From assembly GCA_900542805.1 (NCBI GenBank), contig UQOW01000011.1:1-56665 (forward strand): DNA of 56,665 bases, written 5' to 3'. Below are positions 27,122 through 35,147 of this stretch, piece after piece (position 1 is the stretch's first letter; each line of letters starts with the position of its first letter). A program made the position numbers and the translations under genes. This DNA comes from an uncultured Sutterella sp. (GTDB lineage: Bacteria > Pseudomonadota > Gammaproteobacteria > Burkholderiales > Burkholderiaceae_F). Under the pieces are notes generated by a model. It searched no databases. It was not told the DNA's origin and worked only from the letters and a program-made list of their open reading frames with translations.

Positions 27122-27154
27122 ACGAAAAATCCCGGATAAACCGGGATTTTTCGT
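27122..27154. terminator. Bidirectional terminator between uvrA and frdC-like gene
   Basis: ACGAAAAATCCCGG and CCGGGATTTTTCGT form a perfect 14-bp stem with loop ATAAA. It serves the convergent uvrA and cytochrome b genes. Confidence 0.92.
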
Positions 27155-27180
27155 GCAATACGTAAGATAAAACCGAAGAA

Positions 27181-27969
27181 TTACTTATTGATGGACCAGA
27201 CGGTCGTCGGTGTGTAGCGCACGGCCGATTGCTGGCTTTCAACAAGGGATTTACCCGTCGAGTAGAACGACCAGGCCGTGAGGGATCCGCAGACAATCAT
27301 CGCGAGAGCGACAATGACCATTCCCTTGCGAAGACCGTTGCAACGACCCTTGATCACATCCCACTTAACGGCGAGACGATATAGACCGATCATGCCGTGC
27401 AATTCCGTGACAATCAGGAAGATTAACGTCCAATCTAGACCCATGCTGAAGGTGTGAACGGCGGAAAGGTTGGGATCTAAGCCCGCGGGGTTGCAAATCA
27501 TGCTCATCAAGTGCGGGAAGACCAAGGCGGTCAAAAGGACACCCGTGACAATCTGGATGCGCCAGAGCGAGGAATCGGAGTGGTGCAACATCGTGATATG
27601 CGCATTGACGTCACGGCACTGCTTGTAGGAAGTCGGGAAGCGACGCAGAGCGCACAGAGCATGCAAAATCACGCAGAGCATGATAAAGCCGATAAAGAGC
27701 ACGTGAAGCCAGAGCTGTTCATGACCGAAAATCGGTGTCCCGCCGGAAATCTGAATCAGATTCCAGAACGTATCTTTGCCGATTTGCATCGAGCTTGTAA
27801 ACGCCATGTGGCAGAACAGGAATAAGCCGAGAATCAATCCTGTTACCGACTGTGTGACGTCACAGTAGGCAGGCCACTTGCTCGCGCGTTTGGCATCTTT
27901 CAGAGTCACACCGGCGATGATTTCCGGACCGGTCGGTGTGTGCGCACGTAATTCTTGCTGAGGAGTCAT
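27181..27969 (-). CDS. frdC: Fumarate reductase/succinate dehydrogenase cytochrome b subunit (FrdC-like)
   Basis: This 262-residue dihaem membrane anchor links quinol oxidation to fumarate reduction. It has five helices. The candidate haem histidines are in FLFCHMAF, VILHALCALRRFP, VFPHLMSM and TELHGMIGLYRLAVKW. The Glu-Leu-His of the last motif matches the Glu/His pair known in Wolinella FrdC. ATG 27969 is chosen with AAGGA upstream; a 219-bp in-frame extension was rejected. No flavoprotein or iron-sulfur gene follows: the next feature is a terminator. An FNR-type box lies upstream. Confidence 0.87.
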   Translation of the reverse strand: MTPQQELRAHTPTGPEIIAGVTLKDAKRASKWPAYCDVTQSVTGLILGLFLFCHMAFTSSMQIGKDTFWNLIQISGGTPIFGHEQLWLHVLFIGFIMLCVILHALCALRRFPTSYKQCRDVNAHITMLHHSDSSLWRIQIVTGVLLTALVFPHLMSMICNPAGLDPNLSAVHTFSMGLDWTLIFLIVTELHGMIGLYRLAVKWDVIKGRCNGLRKGMVIVALAMIVCGSLTAWSFYSTGKSLVESQQSAVRYTPTTVWSINK

Positions 27970-28059
27970 TTTGTTTTCCTTGAATTTCATAAAGCACGAG
28001 TGCGAAGCGGTCTGCCCCGCTCGTCTGCCGACATGATGCTCCCTTCGGGAGTTTCGTAT

Positions 28060-28073
28060 TTGATAAATGTCAA
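28060..28073. promoter_or_regulatory. FNR/ANR-type box upstream of frdC
   Basis: TTGATAAATGTCAA matches the consensus TTGAT-N4-ATCAA at 9 of 10 positions. A class II placement (centre at -41.5) would put the transcript start near 28025 and a CATCAT -10 at 28033-28038, leaving a leader of about 55 nt. This fits anaerobic induction of fumarate respiration. Confidence 0.65.
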
Positions 28074-28222
28074 AGTTGTAACGTTTTTTTGCAGCCGAAC
28101 GTGTATTTAAAAGGCATTTTGTTCCGTATATCGGTACAGATATCAAAAACCCTAGTAATAGCCCTTGGTTTTCTGAAAAATTGCGCAAAGGCTCTCACAA
28201 GAAGCCGGCGGTCGAGCATCGC

Positions 28223-28261
28223 AAAAAAGCCTGCGCTTCCGGCATCGGAAAGGCAGGCTTT
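28223..28261 (-). terminator. Rho-independent terminator of upp
   Basis: AAAGCCTGC pairs with GCAGGCTTT, with an inner TTCCG/CGGAA stem, and a run of six A on the plus strand supplies the T run for minus-strand transcripts. It lies 21 bp after the upp stop. Confidence 0.87.
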
Positions 28262-28281
28262 CAAAAGCGATTGAAACAGAA

Positions 28282-28929
28282 TTACTTGGTACCGAACAGT
28301 CGGTCTCCGGCATCGCCCAACCCCGGAACAATGTAGGCGTTCTCGTTTAAGCGCTCGTCTAAGGCGGCAACCCAAATTTCAATCTTCGGGTGACGCTCGA
28401 GCATGACCTGAACGCCTTCGGGGGCAGCCACAAGAGCCAGGAACTTAATCGAGTCGGCGCTCACGCCGCGCTTTAACAACACCTCGACGGCGTGGGCGGC
28501 CGAGAAGCCTGTGGCCATCATCGGATCGCAGACGAAAAAGAGGCGATCGGTTACGTTCGGCAGACGCACCAAGTACTCAACCGGGCGCTTATTTTCATCG
28601 CGGTACATACCGATGTGACCGACGCGAGCCGAGGGCATCAATTCCAAGAGCCCGTCGCTCATGCCGAGACCGGCACGCAAAATCGGAACAATCACCTGTT
28701 TTTTACCGGCCAAGGTCGGCGCTTCCATCTCCGAAATCGGCGTTTCAATCTTGCGACTCGAAAGCGGCAGGTCACGCGTTAACTCATAGCCCATGAGAAC
28801 GGTGATTTCTTTTAAAAGCTGGCGAAAGACGTTGGTACTCGTCTCTTTTTGCCGCATAATGGAAAGTTTGTGCTGAATTAACGGATGGTCAACGATATGC
28901 AGATTGGGAAAACGCGAATCAGTTTTCAT
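28282..28929 (-). CDS. upp: Uracil phosphoribosyltransferase
   Basis: Upp converts uracil and PRPP into UMP in pyrimidine salvage. The 215-residue protein starts at ATG 28929, with GAGG six bases upstream. VPILRAGLGMSDGLLELMP, the PRPP loop DPMMATGFSAAHAVEVL and the uracil-binding IVPGLGDAGDRLFG at the C terminus are intact. The gene is alone between its terminator and the divergent lapA. A minus-strand TATAAT lies 79 bp upstream. Confidence 0.97.
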   Translation of the reverse strand: MKTDSRFPNLHIVDHPLIQHKLSIMRQKETSTNVFRQLLKEITVLMGYELTRDLPLSSRKIETPISEMEAPTLAGKKQVIVPILRAGLGMSDGLLELMPSARVGHIGMYRDENKRPVEYLVRLPNVTDRLFFVCDPMMATGFSAAHAVEVLLKRGVSADSIKFLALVAAPEGVQVMLERHPKIEIWVAALDERLNENAYIVPGLGDAGDRLFGTK

Positions 28930-29007
28930 AAGAGACCTCAAAAAACGGTTGCGACAAAACCATACAGGGAAGACTTCAACCGATAAAGTTTCTCTGCGAC
29001 GCTCAGG

Positions 29008-29013
29008 ATTATA
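29008..29013 (-). promoter_or_regulatory. Perfect -10 box upstream of upp
   Basis: The minus strand reads TATAAT. A TTGAAA stands 20 bp upstream, longer than ideal. The assignment rests mainly on the -10. Confidence 0.4.
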
Positions 29014-29148
29014 GCGAGGGCTTGTTAAGAAATTTTCAAATCGTTCGATTCAAAGCCTGCGGGCTCGTACATTTGCCCATTGAGTTTTTCAGGTTCTCTG
29101 ACTAGACTTGCCGAAACATCTTTTTTCCTTTTTGTCATTGAGGATGCC

Positions 29149-29769
29149 ATGTCGATTCGAACCGTTGTCATTTTGCTGTTGTGCATTTTGAGCGCTGTGT
29201 TTTTAGCGGTCAATTGGTCCGGAATTGTGGCTCCGGTTCCGGTGAACCTGCTTTTTACGCAAGTGCAGGCGCCGCTCGGATTGATTCTGTTCGTTGTCTT
29301 GGGCTTGCTTATTGTGGCGTGCCTGCTTTGGTCCATTATGCAGCAGGCCGCCGTGCTCGTGGATATTCGCAAGGCCTACCGGGAAGCGCGAACCAACAAG
29401 CGCCTGGCGGAAGATGCCGAGCAGTCGCGTCTTGAAGCATCCACCAAAACGGTGACGCAGGAGTTTGCCGATCTTTCGCAGGCCATGAAGACCGAATCGG
29501 AAAAAACCGTGGCAGCCCTTACGGCCCTAACGGAAGAGGTTCGGACGCTGCAAACGAACCTCAAGTCGCTCGATGCCAAGATGGTGACGATTGCCCAAAG
29601 TCACGGGATTGAATTGCCGTCCGAAGAGCCCCCGAAACGTCGCCATCCGTTCTTTGATTTTTTCAGCAAGAAGACCGACAAGGTCGAACAAAGCGAAGAG
29701 CCTAAGCCTGCGCTTGTCGCCGAAGAAAACGAAAAACCCCGCGATGAAAAGACCGCGGGGCTGACCTAA
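29149..29769 (+). CDS. lapA: LapA-domain membrane protein with coiled coil
   Basis: This 206-residue inner-membrane protein starts at ATG 29149 after GAGGA. Two helices (3-24 and 42-64) form the LapA (DUF1049) hairpin. The cytoplasmic part (70-160) is a heptad-rich coiled coil (DLSQAMKTESEKTVAALTAL), and the tail is charged. In E. coli LapA works with LapB in control of lipopolysaccharide synthesis through FtsH; whether this longer homologue does so is unknown, and no lapB is near. The last codons overlap the terminator of the convergent fbp gene. Confidence 0.75.
   Translation: MSIRTVVILLLCILSAVFLAVNWSGIVAPVPVNLLFTQVQAPLGLILFVVLGLLIVACLLWSIMQQAAVLVDIRKAYREARTNKRLAEDAEQSRLEASTKTVTQEFADLSQAMKTESEKTVAALTALTEEVRTLQTNLKSLDAKMVTIAQSHGIELPSEEPPKRRHPFFDFFSKKTDKVEQSEEPKPALVAEENEKPRDEKTAGLT
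29732..29760 (-). terminator. Terminator of fbp, lying inside the lapA coding end
   Basis: CCCCGCG and CGCGGGG form a 7-bp stem around an A-rich loop; on the minus strand it is followed by TTTTT. It is 26 bp past the fbp stop. The same bases encode the EKPRDEKTAGL tail of LapA. Confidence 0.8.
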
Positions 29770-29785
29770 AGGAAAACGACGTCCG

Positions 29786-30823
29786 TTATTTGGCGTCTTC
29801 TTTGGCCTTTTCCGCTTCTTCGGCTTCCGTGATGTAACGCGTAACGCGTTCGACTTCTTCGGCCGCGCCCAAGAAAACCGGAATACGCTGATGGAGTTTT
29901 TCCGGCTGAATCTCCAGAACGCGTCCGTGTCCGTCGGTGCACATGCCGCCGGCTTGTTCGATTAAAAAGCCCATGGGGTTGGCCTCATACATCAAGCGCA
30001 ACTTGCCGGGCTTGTCGGTCATGCGCTTGTCCCACGGATACATGAAGATGCCGCCGCGTGAGAGAATACGGTGCACTTCCGCTCCCATGGAGGCAATCCA
30101 GCGCATATTAAAGTCTTTGCCGCGCGGACCTGTAGTTCCCTCCAGGAGTTCCGTGATGTAACGGCGCACGGGTTCGGGCCAGTGGCGCATGTTCGAGCAG
30201 TTAATCGCAAATTCGTGGGCATCGCGGGGAATAATCGATTCGCTCTTGGTGAAGATGTAGTGGTTGGAGGCCGGGTCGAGTGTAAACATCACGACGCCGC
30301 GCCCGAGTGTTAACGCCATCGTGGTTTGCGGACCATAGACGACGTAGCCGGCGGCAACCTGGTTGATGCCTGGTTGCAAGAAGTCGATATCGGAAATGTC
30401 GTGGGAGGCGCCGTGCGGACTCGGGAGAATCGAAAAGAGGGTACTGATCGAAATGTTAATGTCAATGTTGCTCGAGCCGTCCAAGGGGTCGAACGTCACC
30501 AAGTATGGGCCGACCGGCAGATAAGCCGGGACCGACAGGGCGGTTTCCATTTCTTCGCTTGCCATGCCGCACACGCACCCGGAGCGAATGCAACCCTTGA
30601 CCATAAGGTCGTTACAGAGGACATCCAATTGCTTTTGGACCTCGCCTTGTACGTTTGTCGAGCCGGCTACACCCAAAACGCCAGCCACATCACCGCAGGA
30701 CACTTCAAAACTGATTTCTTTACAGGTTTCGGAAATATTGATAATCAATTGCGAGAGCTTCGGATCGAGTCCGTACTCGGCAATTTCGTTATCAAGGAAT
30801 GTGTGGAGCGTTTGTCGTTGCAT
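29786..30823 (-). CDS. fbp: Fructose-1,6-bisphosphatase class 1
   Basis: Fbp hydrolyses fructose-1,6-bisphosphate, the committed step of gluconeogenesis. The 345-residue protein starts at ATG 30823 with AAGGA upstream. Metal-binding GMASEEME and FDPLDGSSNIDINISISTLFSI are intact, as are RWIASMGAEVHRIL, GGIFMYPWD and LRLMYEANPMGFLIEQAGG for substrate binding. It lies 11 bp after pepN and is probably co-transcribed. The first in-frame codons upstream fall inside pepN and were excluded. Confidence 0.97.
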   Translation of the reverse strand: MQRQTLHTFLDNEIAEYGLDPKLSQLIINISETCKEISFEVSCGDVAGVLGVAGSTNVQGEVQKQLDVLCNDLMVKGCIRSGCVCGMASEEMETALSVPAYLPVGPYLVTFDPLDGSSNIDINISISTLFSILPSPHGASHDISDIDFLQPGINQVAAGYVVYGPQTTMALTLGRGVVMFTLDPASNHYIFTKSESIIPRDAHEFAINCSNMRHWPEPVRRYITELLEGTTGPRGKDFNMRWIASMGAEVHRILSRGGIFMYPWDKRMTDKPGKLRLMYEANPMGFLIEQAGGMCTDGHGRVLEIQPEKLHQRIPVFLGAAEEVERVTRYITEAEEAEKAKEDAK

Positions 30824-30834
30824 GGCCAAGTCCT

Positions 30835-33504
30835 TTAATAATGAGTGAGCGCTTTTTCGACAATTTCCCGAACGGCCGGGGAAAGCGTCGAGCAAGAGGC
30901 GACGCGGGTAAGAGCTTTGTACATCAGTTTGGCACGTTTGGGCTCGTAGCGGCGCCAGTGATCGAGGGCGCGAGCCATGCGAGACGCAACGTGTGTGTTA
31001 ATGGAGTCCAATTGCAAAACCGTATCGGCCCAGAATTCGTATCCTAACCCGTCGGCCCGGTGAAATTCAGCCGGATTCCGATTCAAGAAGGCACCGATTA
31101 AGGCGTAGACGTTATTGGGGTTTTTGATGGAAAAGACATCGTATCCCATCAGGGCGCGAACGCGATCTAAAACCGGAAGTTCGTCGTTAAAGGACGGGGC
31201 CAAGGCCTGAACCGTAAACCACTTGTTTAAAAGGAGCGGTTCTTTGTACCAGAGCTTGGCTGCGGCGTTTAAAACGTCGGCCTTGGCCGGACTTCTGGAA
31301 AAGACGATACTGGTTAAGGCGGCTAAGCGGTCGGTTAAGGTATCGGCTTTTTCAAACTGCTCGCGCACATCCAAAAGTGCCTTAGCGCTACCGCCGGCAA
31401 GCCAGTAATCAAGCGCAAGATTTTTCAGAGCGCGTTTGCCGGCCTGCTCGGCATCGGGGCGATAGGGCCCTGTGACGGCCTCGGCCTGTGCCGTCATCGC
31501 CAAATCTTGCGCAAAGCGATTTCCGATTGCTTCGCGAGAAGCCATCACGGCCTTGTGGATAGCTTCAGGGTTAATCATTACGCGTTCTTGGGCGACGCTT
31601 GTCTCTTCGGGCATCGTCAGCGCGCAGGCACGAAATGCCGGAGAAAGTCGCGTGTCTTTCAGGATGGCTCCGAACGTACGAACCCAGATTTCGGGAATCA
31701 CGGCATCTTCCCCGCGCTCAACCTCATCGATCATTTCGGCGAGCGAGGAACTGACAAGAGCTCGCATCGCTTCGGCTCGGTTAAAGAGGTCCGAATCATT
31801 CAGAGCTAAGAATGAGAGTTCTTCCCTGGTATACGGGTACTCGAAAATCACCGGCGCGGAAAAGCCGCGTCCGATGGACACAATCGGATTTTCTTCAATG
31901 TGGGTAAAGACCCATTCGTCGGACTCTTTGGCAAGAATGAGCGTGCGATTGTGTCCGGAGGGTTCTTCTTCACCCGCAAGTTGCAGCGGCAAATCTTTCC
32001 CGGCATTTCCGACGAGCCCGATGGTAATCGGAATGACAAAAGGTTCTTTTTCGGGCTGCCCCGGTGTAGGTGTCGTGGTCTGAGATGCAAAGACCGTGCA
32101 GGTCTTTGCAACCGGATCAAACGCGGTGCGCACCCGCACGCGTGGGGTTCCGGCTTGACTGTACCAGCGCGCAAACTGCGTTAAATCCACACCGCAGGCC
32201 TCGGTAAAGGCCACGAGGAAATCGTCACACGTGACGGCTTGACCGTCAAAACGCGCTAGGTAATTTGTAAGGCCCTTCTTAAAACCGTCTTTTCCGAGGA
32301 TTGTTTGGAGCATACGCACGACTTCCGCCCCTTTCTCGTAGACGGTCATCGTGTAAAAGTTGTCGACCTCTCGATAGCTTTCCGGCCGGATGGGATGGGC
32401 CATAGGGCCGGCATCTTCCGGGAATTGTGCCTGACGCAACGCGCGCACATCCAAAATGCGCCGTACGGCACGTGAGGCGGCATCGGGCGCCATGTCCATG
32501 GAAAATTCCTGGTCACGGAAAACCGTCAGTCCCTCCTTGAGGGTAATCTGGAACCAGTCGCGCACAGTGACGCGGTCGCCCGTCCAATTGTGGAAATACT
32601 CATGACCGACCACCGATTCGATCCGGTCGTAATCGGTGTCGGTGGCAATGTCGGGCGTTGCCATCACGTAGCGGGAGTTAAAAATATTCAGGCCCTTGTT
32701 TTCCATGGCCCCGAAGTTAAAGTCATCGGTTGCCACAATGCCGAAGCGGTCCAAATCGAGCTCCAGTCCGAAACGCTCCTCATCCCAGCGAATTGCTTTT
32801 TTCAGACTTTCGAGCGCATGCGCACTTTTGGCGTAGTTGTGCGGTTCGGTCCAGATGCTTAGGTGCGAGACGCGTCCGTCTTTAAGCGTAAAGTCCTCGC
32901 TTCGATCCTTAAAGTCTCCGGCCACAAGCGCAAATAGGTAACTCGGCTTTTTGTACGGATCGACGAATTTGACCCAATGGCGCCCGTTGGCCTCTTCTCC
33001 GGAGGCCACAAGGTTTCCGTTACTTAAAAGAATCGGGCAAGAGGCTTTGTCGGCGTGAATCGTCACCGTAAAGCGACTCATCACATCGGGGCGGTCAGGC
33101 CAGTAGGTGATGCGACGAAAGCCCTGGGATTCGCACTGGCTCATAAAGGCTCCGTGACTCATGTAAATCCCGGAGAGCGCGGTATTGCGGGCCGGACTGA
33201 AGCGATTGATAACCGTAATGCGCGCCGGAGCTGTAACGCCTCGAACAATTAACGCGGAACTTGTGAGGGTGTAGTGGGTATCGTCGACTTCAACGCCGTT
33301 GATAAACAGACGCTCGAAGGCCAGTTCCTCGGCATCCAAATGTAAGGACGAAGGCGAAAAGCCCGATTTCGGGCGCACGCGCATCGTTGTTGTCACTAGG
33401 GTTGATTCGGTATCGAGAACGAAATCCAAGTCAACGCTGTCAACGGAGTAGGGGAAGGGCTTGTAATCCTTACGGTAGACAATTTTGGAATCTGTTTCAG
33501 GCAT
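30835..33504 (-). CDS. pepN: Aminopeptidase N (M1 family)
   Basis: PepN is a cytoplasmic zinc aminopeptidase that finishes degradation of peptides. The 889-residue protein starts at ATG 33504, which aligns with the family start (YRKDYKPFPY). The substrate-binding GAMENKG and the zinc site VGHEYFHNWTG (about residues 297-307), with the downstream Glu in LKEGLTVFRDQEF, are present. C-terminal domains of the bacterial PepN type follow. It is first of a pair with fbp. An in-frame start 39 bp upstream was rejected for lack of family match. Confidence 0.96.
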   Translation of the reverse strand: MPETDSKIVYRKDYKPFPYSVDSVDLDFVLDTESTLVTTTMRVRPKSGFSPSSLHLDAEELAFERLFINGVEVDDTHYTLTSSALIVRGVTAPARITVINRFSPARNTALSGIYMSHGAFMSQCESQGFRRITYWPDRPDVMSRFTVTIHADKASCPILLSNGNLVASGEEANGRHWVKFVDPYKKPSYLFALVAGDFKDRSEDFTLKDGRVSHLSIWTEPHNYAKSAHALESLKKAIRWDEERFGLELDLDRFGIVATDDFNFGAMENKGLNIFNSRYVMATPDIATDTDYDRIESVVGHEYFHNWTGDRVTVRDWFQITLKEGLTVFRDQEFSMDMAPDAASRAVRRILDVRALRQAQFPEDAGPMAHPIRPESYREVDNFYTMTVYEKGAEVVRMLQTILGKDGFKKGLTNYLARFDGQAVTCDDFLVAFTEACGVDLTQFARWYSQAGTPRVRVRTAFDPVAKTCTVFASQTTTPTPGQPEKEPFVIPITIGLVGNAGKDLPLQLAGEEEPSGHNRTLILAKESDEWVFTHIEENPIVSIGRGFSAPVIFEYPYTREELSFLALNDSDLFNRAEAMRALVSSSLAEMIDEVERGEDAVIPEIWVRTFGAILKDTRLSPAFRACALTMPEETSVAQERVMINPEAIHKAVMASREAIGNRFAQDLAMTAQAEAVTGPYRPDAEQAGKRALKNLALDYWLAGGSAKALLDVREQFEKADTLTDRLAALTSIVFSRSPAKADVLNAAAKLWYKEPLLLNKWFTVQALAPSFNDELPVLDRVRALMGYDVFSIKNPNNVYALIGAFLNRNPAEFHRADGLGYEFWADTVLQLDSINTHVASRMARALDHWRRYEPKRAKLMYKALTRVASCSTLSPAVREIVEKALTHY

Positions 33505-33674
33505 GGAACGGAAATGGAATAAACGAAAAAACTTTGCGCTCATTGTAGCGCTGAAAATCGGATTTCCCGATTAGGGAAACGAAAAAAGAGGACGAGCGGC
33601 GCACAAGGAAAAGTGCTTGCGTGCGCATGGGACTTAACGTAAGAGAAAAGACAAATCCGAACGTCTCAGGAAAT

Positions 33675-33710
33675 GCCGTCACAATCCTAATGAAAAGGGA
33701 AAGTGACGGC
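33675..33710 (-). terminator. Hairpin after the DUF3482 gene, weak terminator
   Basis: GCCGTCAC and GTGACGGC form an 8-bp stem with a 20-nt loop, 7 bp past the stop codon. No T run follows directly, so termination is uncertain. Confidence 0.4.
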
Positions 33711-33716
33711 CTTGCG

Positions 33717-35141
33717 TTAAAACAAGGCGTCCGGATACAGTTCCGAGAGCACCTGTCTGAGAACGGAATCGAGCATAATCGGCAGGTGTTTCGTTTCGAC
33801 TTTTCGGATGTTTAAGGCTTTGGAAAGCAGCGTGCGCCAAAAGTCAGGGCATTCGCCCTCGGCCCAATCCCCGCGACCCCGTCCGAAATGCGCCACAGCC
33901 AAATATAGGAGCAAGGCTTCTAGAGCAAAGTTACGGATGGCGGCGTCCGACCAGGCGACAACGGTCCCTTCCTTGGCATCGCGCCGTGTGTTGTAGGCAA
34001 TGGCAAGTCCCACACCCCCTAAGGCCCCTAAGACGCTTCCGATGAGGGTTCCGAGCCCCATCGATAAGCCCCCGGTGGTCAAATCGGCCGCAAGTCCCCC
34101 GACTGCTCCCGAACCGACAGCGCCTGCTAAGGCGGCATTTGTCGTTTTCATCGGAGAGGAGATTTCCCAGTCGCTTTGAAGACGATTGAAAAGTTCCTTT
34201 TTCACGCCTTTGCCGCGCAGCCGATTGGCGGCAATGAGTTTGTCCGTTAGGTCGCAGAAAGCATCGGTCGCACGGGCGCACAGCGCCGTCTGCGCGGATT
34301 TCACGGGGTCTGCGGTATCATCGCCTCCGCGAATGAGTTTCAGACGCTTGCCGAGACTTTTTAATTGATAAGTAAACGAAAGGTCCCCGGTCGCTTCCTT
34401 GTCGTTCATGATGCGCTCGAGCGTGTGCATGAGAGCTTCAAGACTTGCTGCGTACGCCGCACGTCTTTGTCGCGACCACGTTTCACGCAAGGATTCGAAG
34501 GCAGCCTTTTGTTCCTCGGGCAACGCGTTGCCGATGGCGTCTAAAAGCGTAAATTCCTGCACCCAGCAACGGGCAAAGGCATCCATCGGGAGCACTTTGC
34601 TTACAATCGGATAACCGCGCATCGCCTCATTCCAACGCGCCACATCCAAAGCTTCTTCTTTCGCGGGGCGCGGCTTCCCCATCTGATTTAAAAGCACAAT
34701 CACGGGCTTTTTGACCCACGCGAGGATACTCATCTCGGCTTTGACATAGGGAGCCTCGTCCGGGAGCTCTGCGGCATTGACAAGATAAAGCACGATGCTC
34801 GAAGTGTCGCGCACGTGCTTTAGGGCTTTTTGATTGAGCCACTGGGCTTTATTGGTAAAGCGATCCCAAACTTCGGATAAGAACCACCCGACCGGGTTTT
34901 TTCGCCCCTCCAAGCGCTTGGCAAGAGCCACGGAATTTCCGAACCCCGGAGTGTCCCAGAGAACCAGTTCACAGCCTTCGGCGTTACGCGCTAAAACGTA
35001 CTCATCGGTCGTCTCGGTCACGTGCGCCCGGTCGGCCACTTCACCGACGTCACGCGAAAGAAGCGTGCGCGCGAGCGTCGTTTTACCGATGTTCGTGTGA
35101 CTGACTAAACTTAAATGAATGCGAAGTGTGTCTTTGGACAT
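33717..35141 (-). CDS. DUF3482 GTPase-like protein
   Basis: This 474-residue protein has an N-terminal Era/TrmE-like G domain: G1 SHTNIGKTTL (14-23), an ETTDEY segment at the switch position, G3 LWDTPGFGNS and a G4-like LLNQMGKP in place of NKxD. The C-terminal DUF3482 part contains a Gly-rich hydrophobic stretch at about 350-400 (GAVGSGAVGGLAADLTTGG) that could insert into or span membrane. It is encoded 6 bp after its DUF2868 partner. The pair is conserved in proteobacteria but its job is unknown; a GTP switch on a membrane partner is an inference. Confidence 0.82.
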   Translation of the reverse strand: MSKDTLRIHLSLVSHTNIGKTTLARTLLSRDVGEVADRAHVTETTDEYVLARNAEGCELVLWDTPGFGNSVALAKRLEGRKNPVGWFLSEVWDRFTNKAQWLNQKALKHVRDTSSIVLYLVNAAELPDEAPYVKAEMSILAWVKKPVIVLLNQMGKPRPAKEEALDVARWNEAMRGYPIVSKVLPMDAFARCWVQEFTLLDAIGNALPEEQKAAFESLRETWSRQRRAAYAASLEALMHTLERIMNDKEATGDLSFTYQLKSLGKRLKLIRGGDDTADPVKSAQTALCARATDAFCDLTDKLIAANRLRGKGVKKELFNRLQSDWEISSPMKTTNAALAGAVGSGAVGGLAADLTTGGLSMGLGTLIGSVLGALGGVGLAIAYNTRRDAKEGTVVAWSDAAIRNFALEALLLYLAVAHFGRGRGDWAEGECPDFWRTLLSKALNIRKVETKHLPIMLDSVLRQVLSELYPDALF

Positions 35142-35147
35142 GAATCA

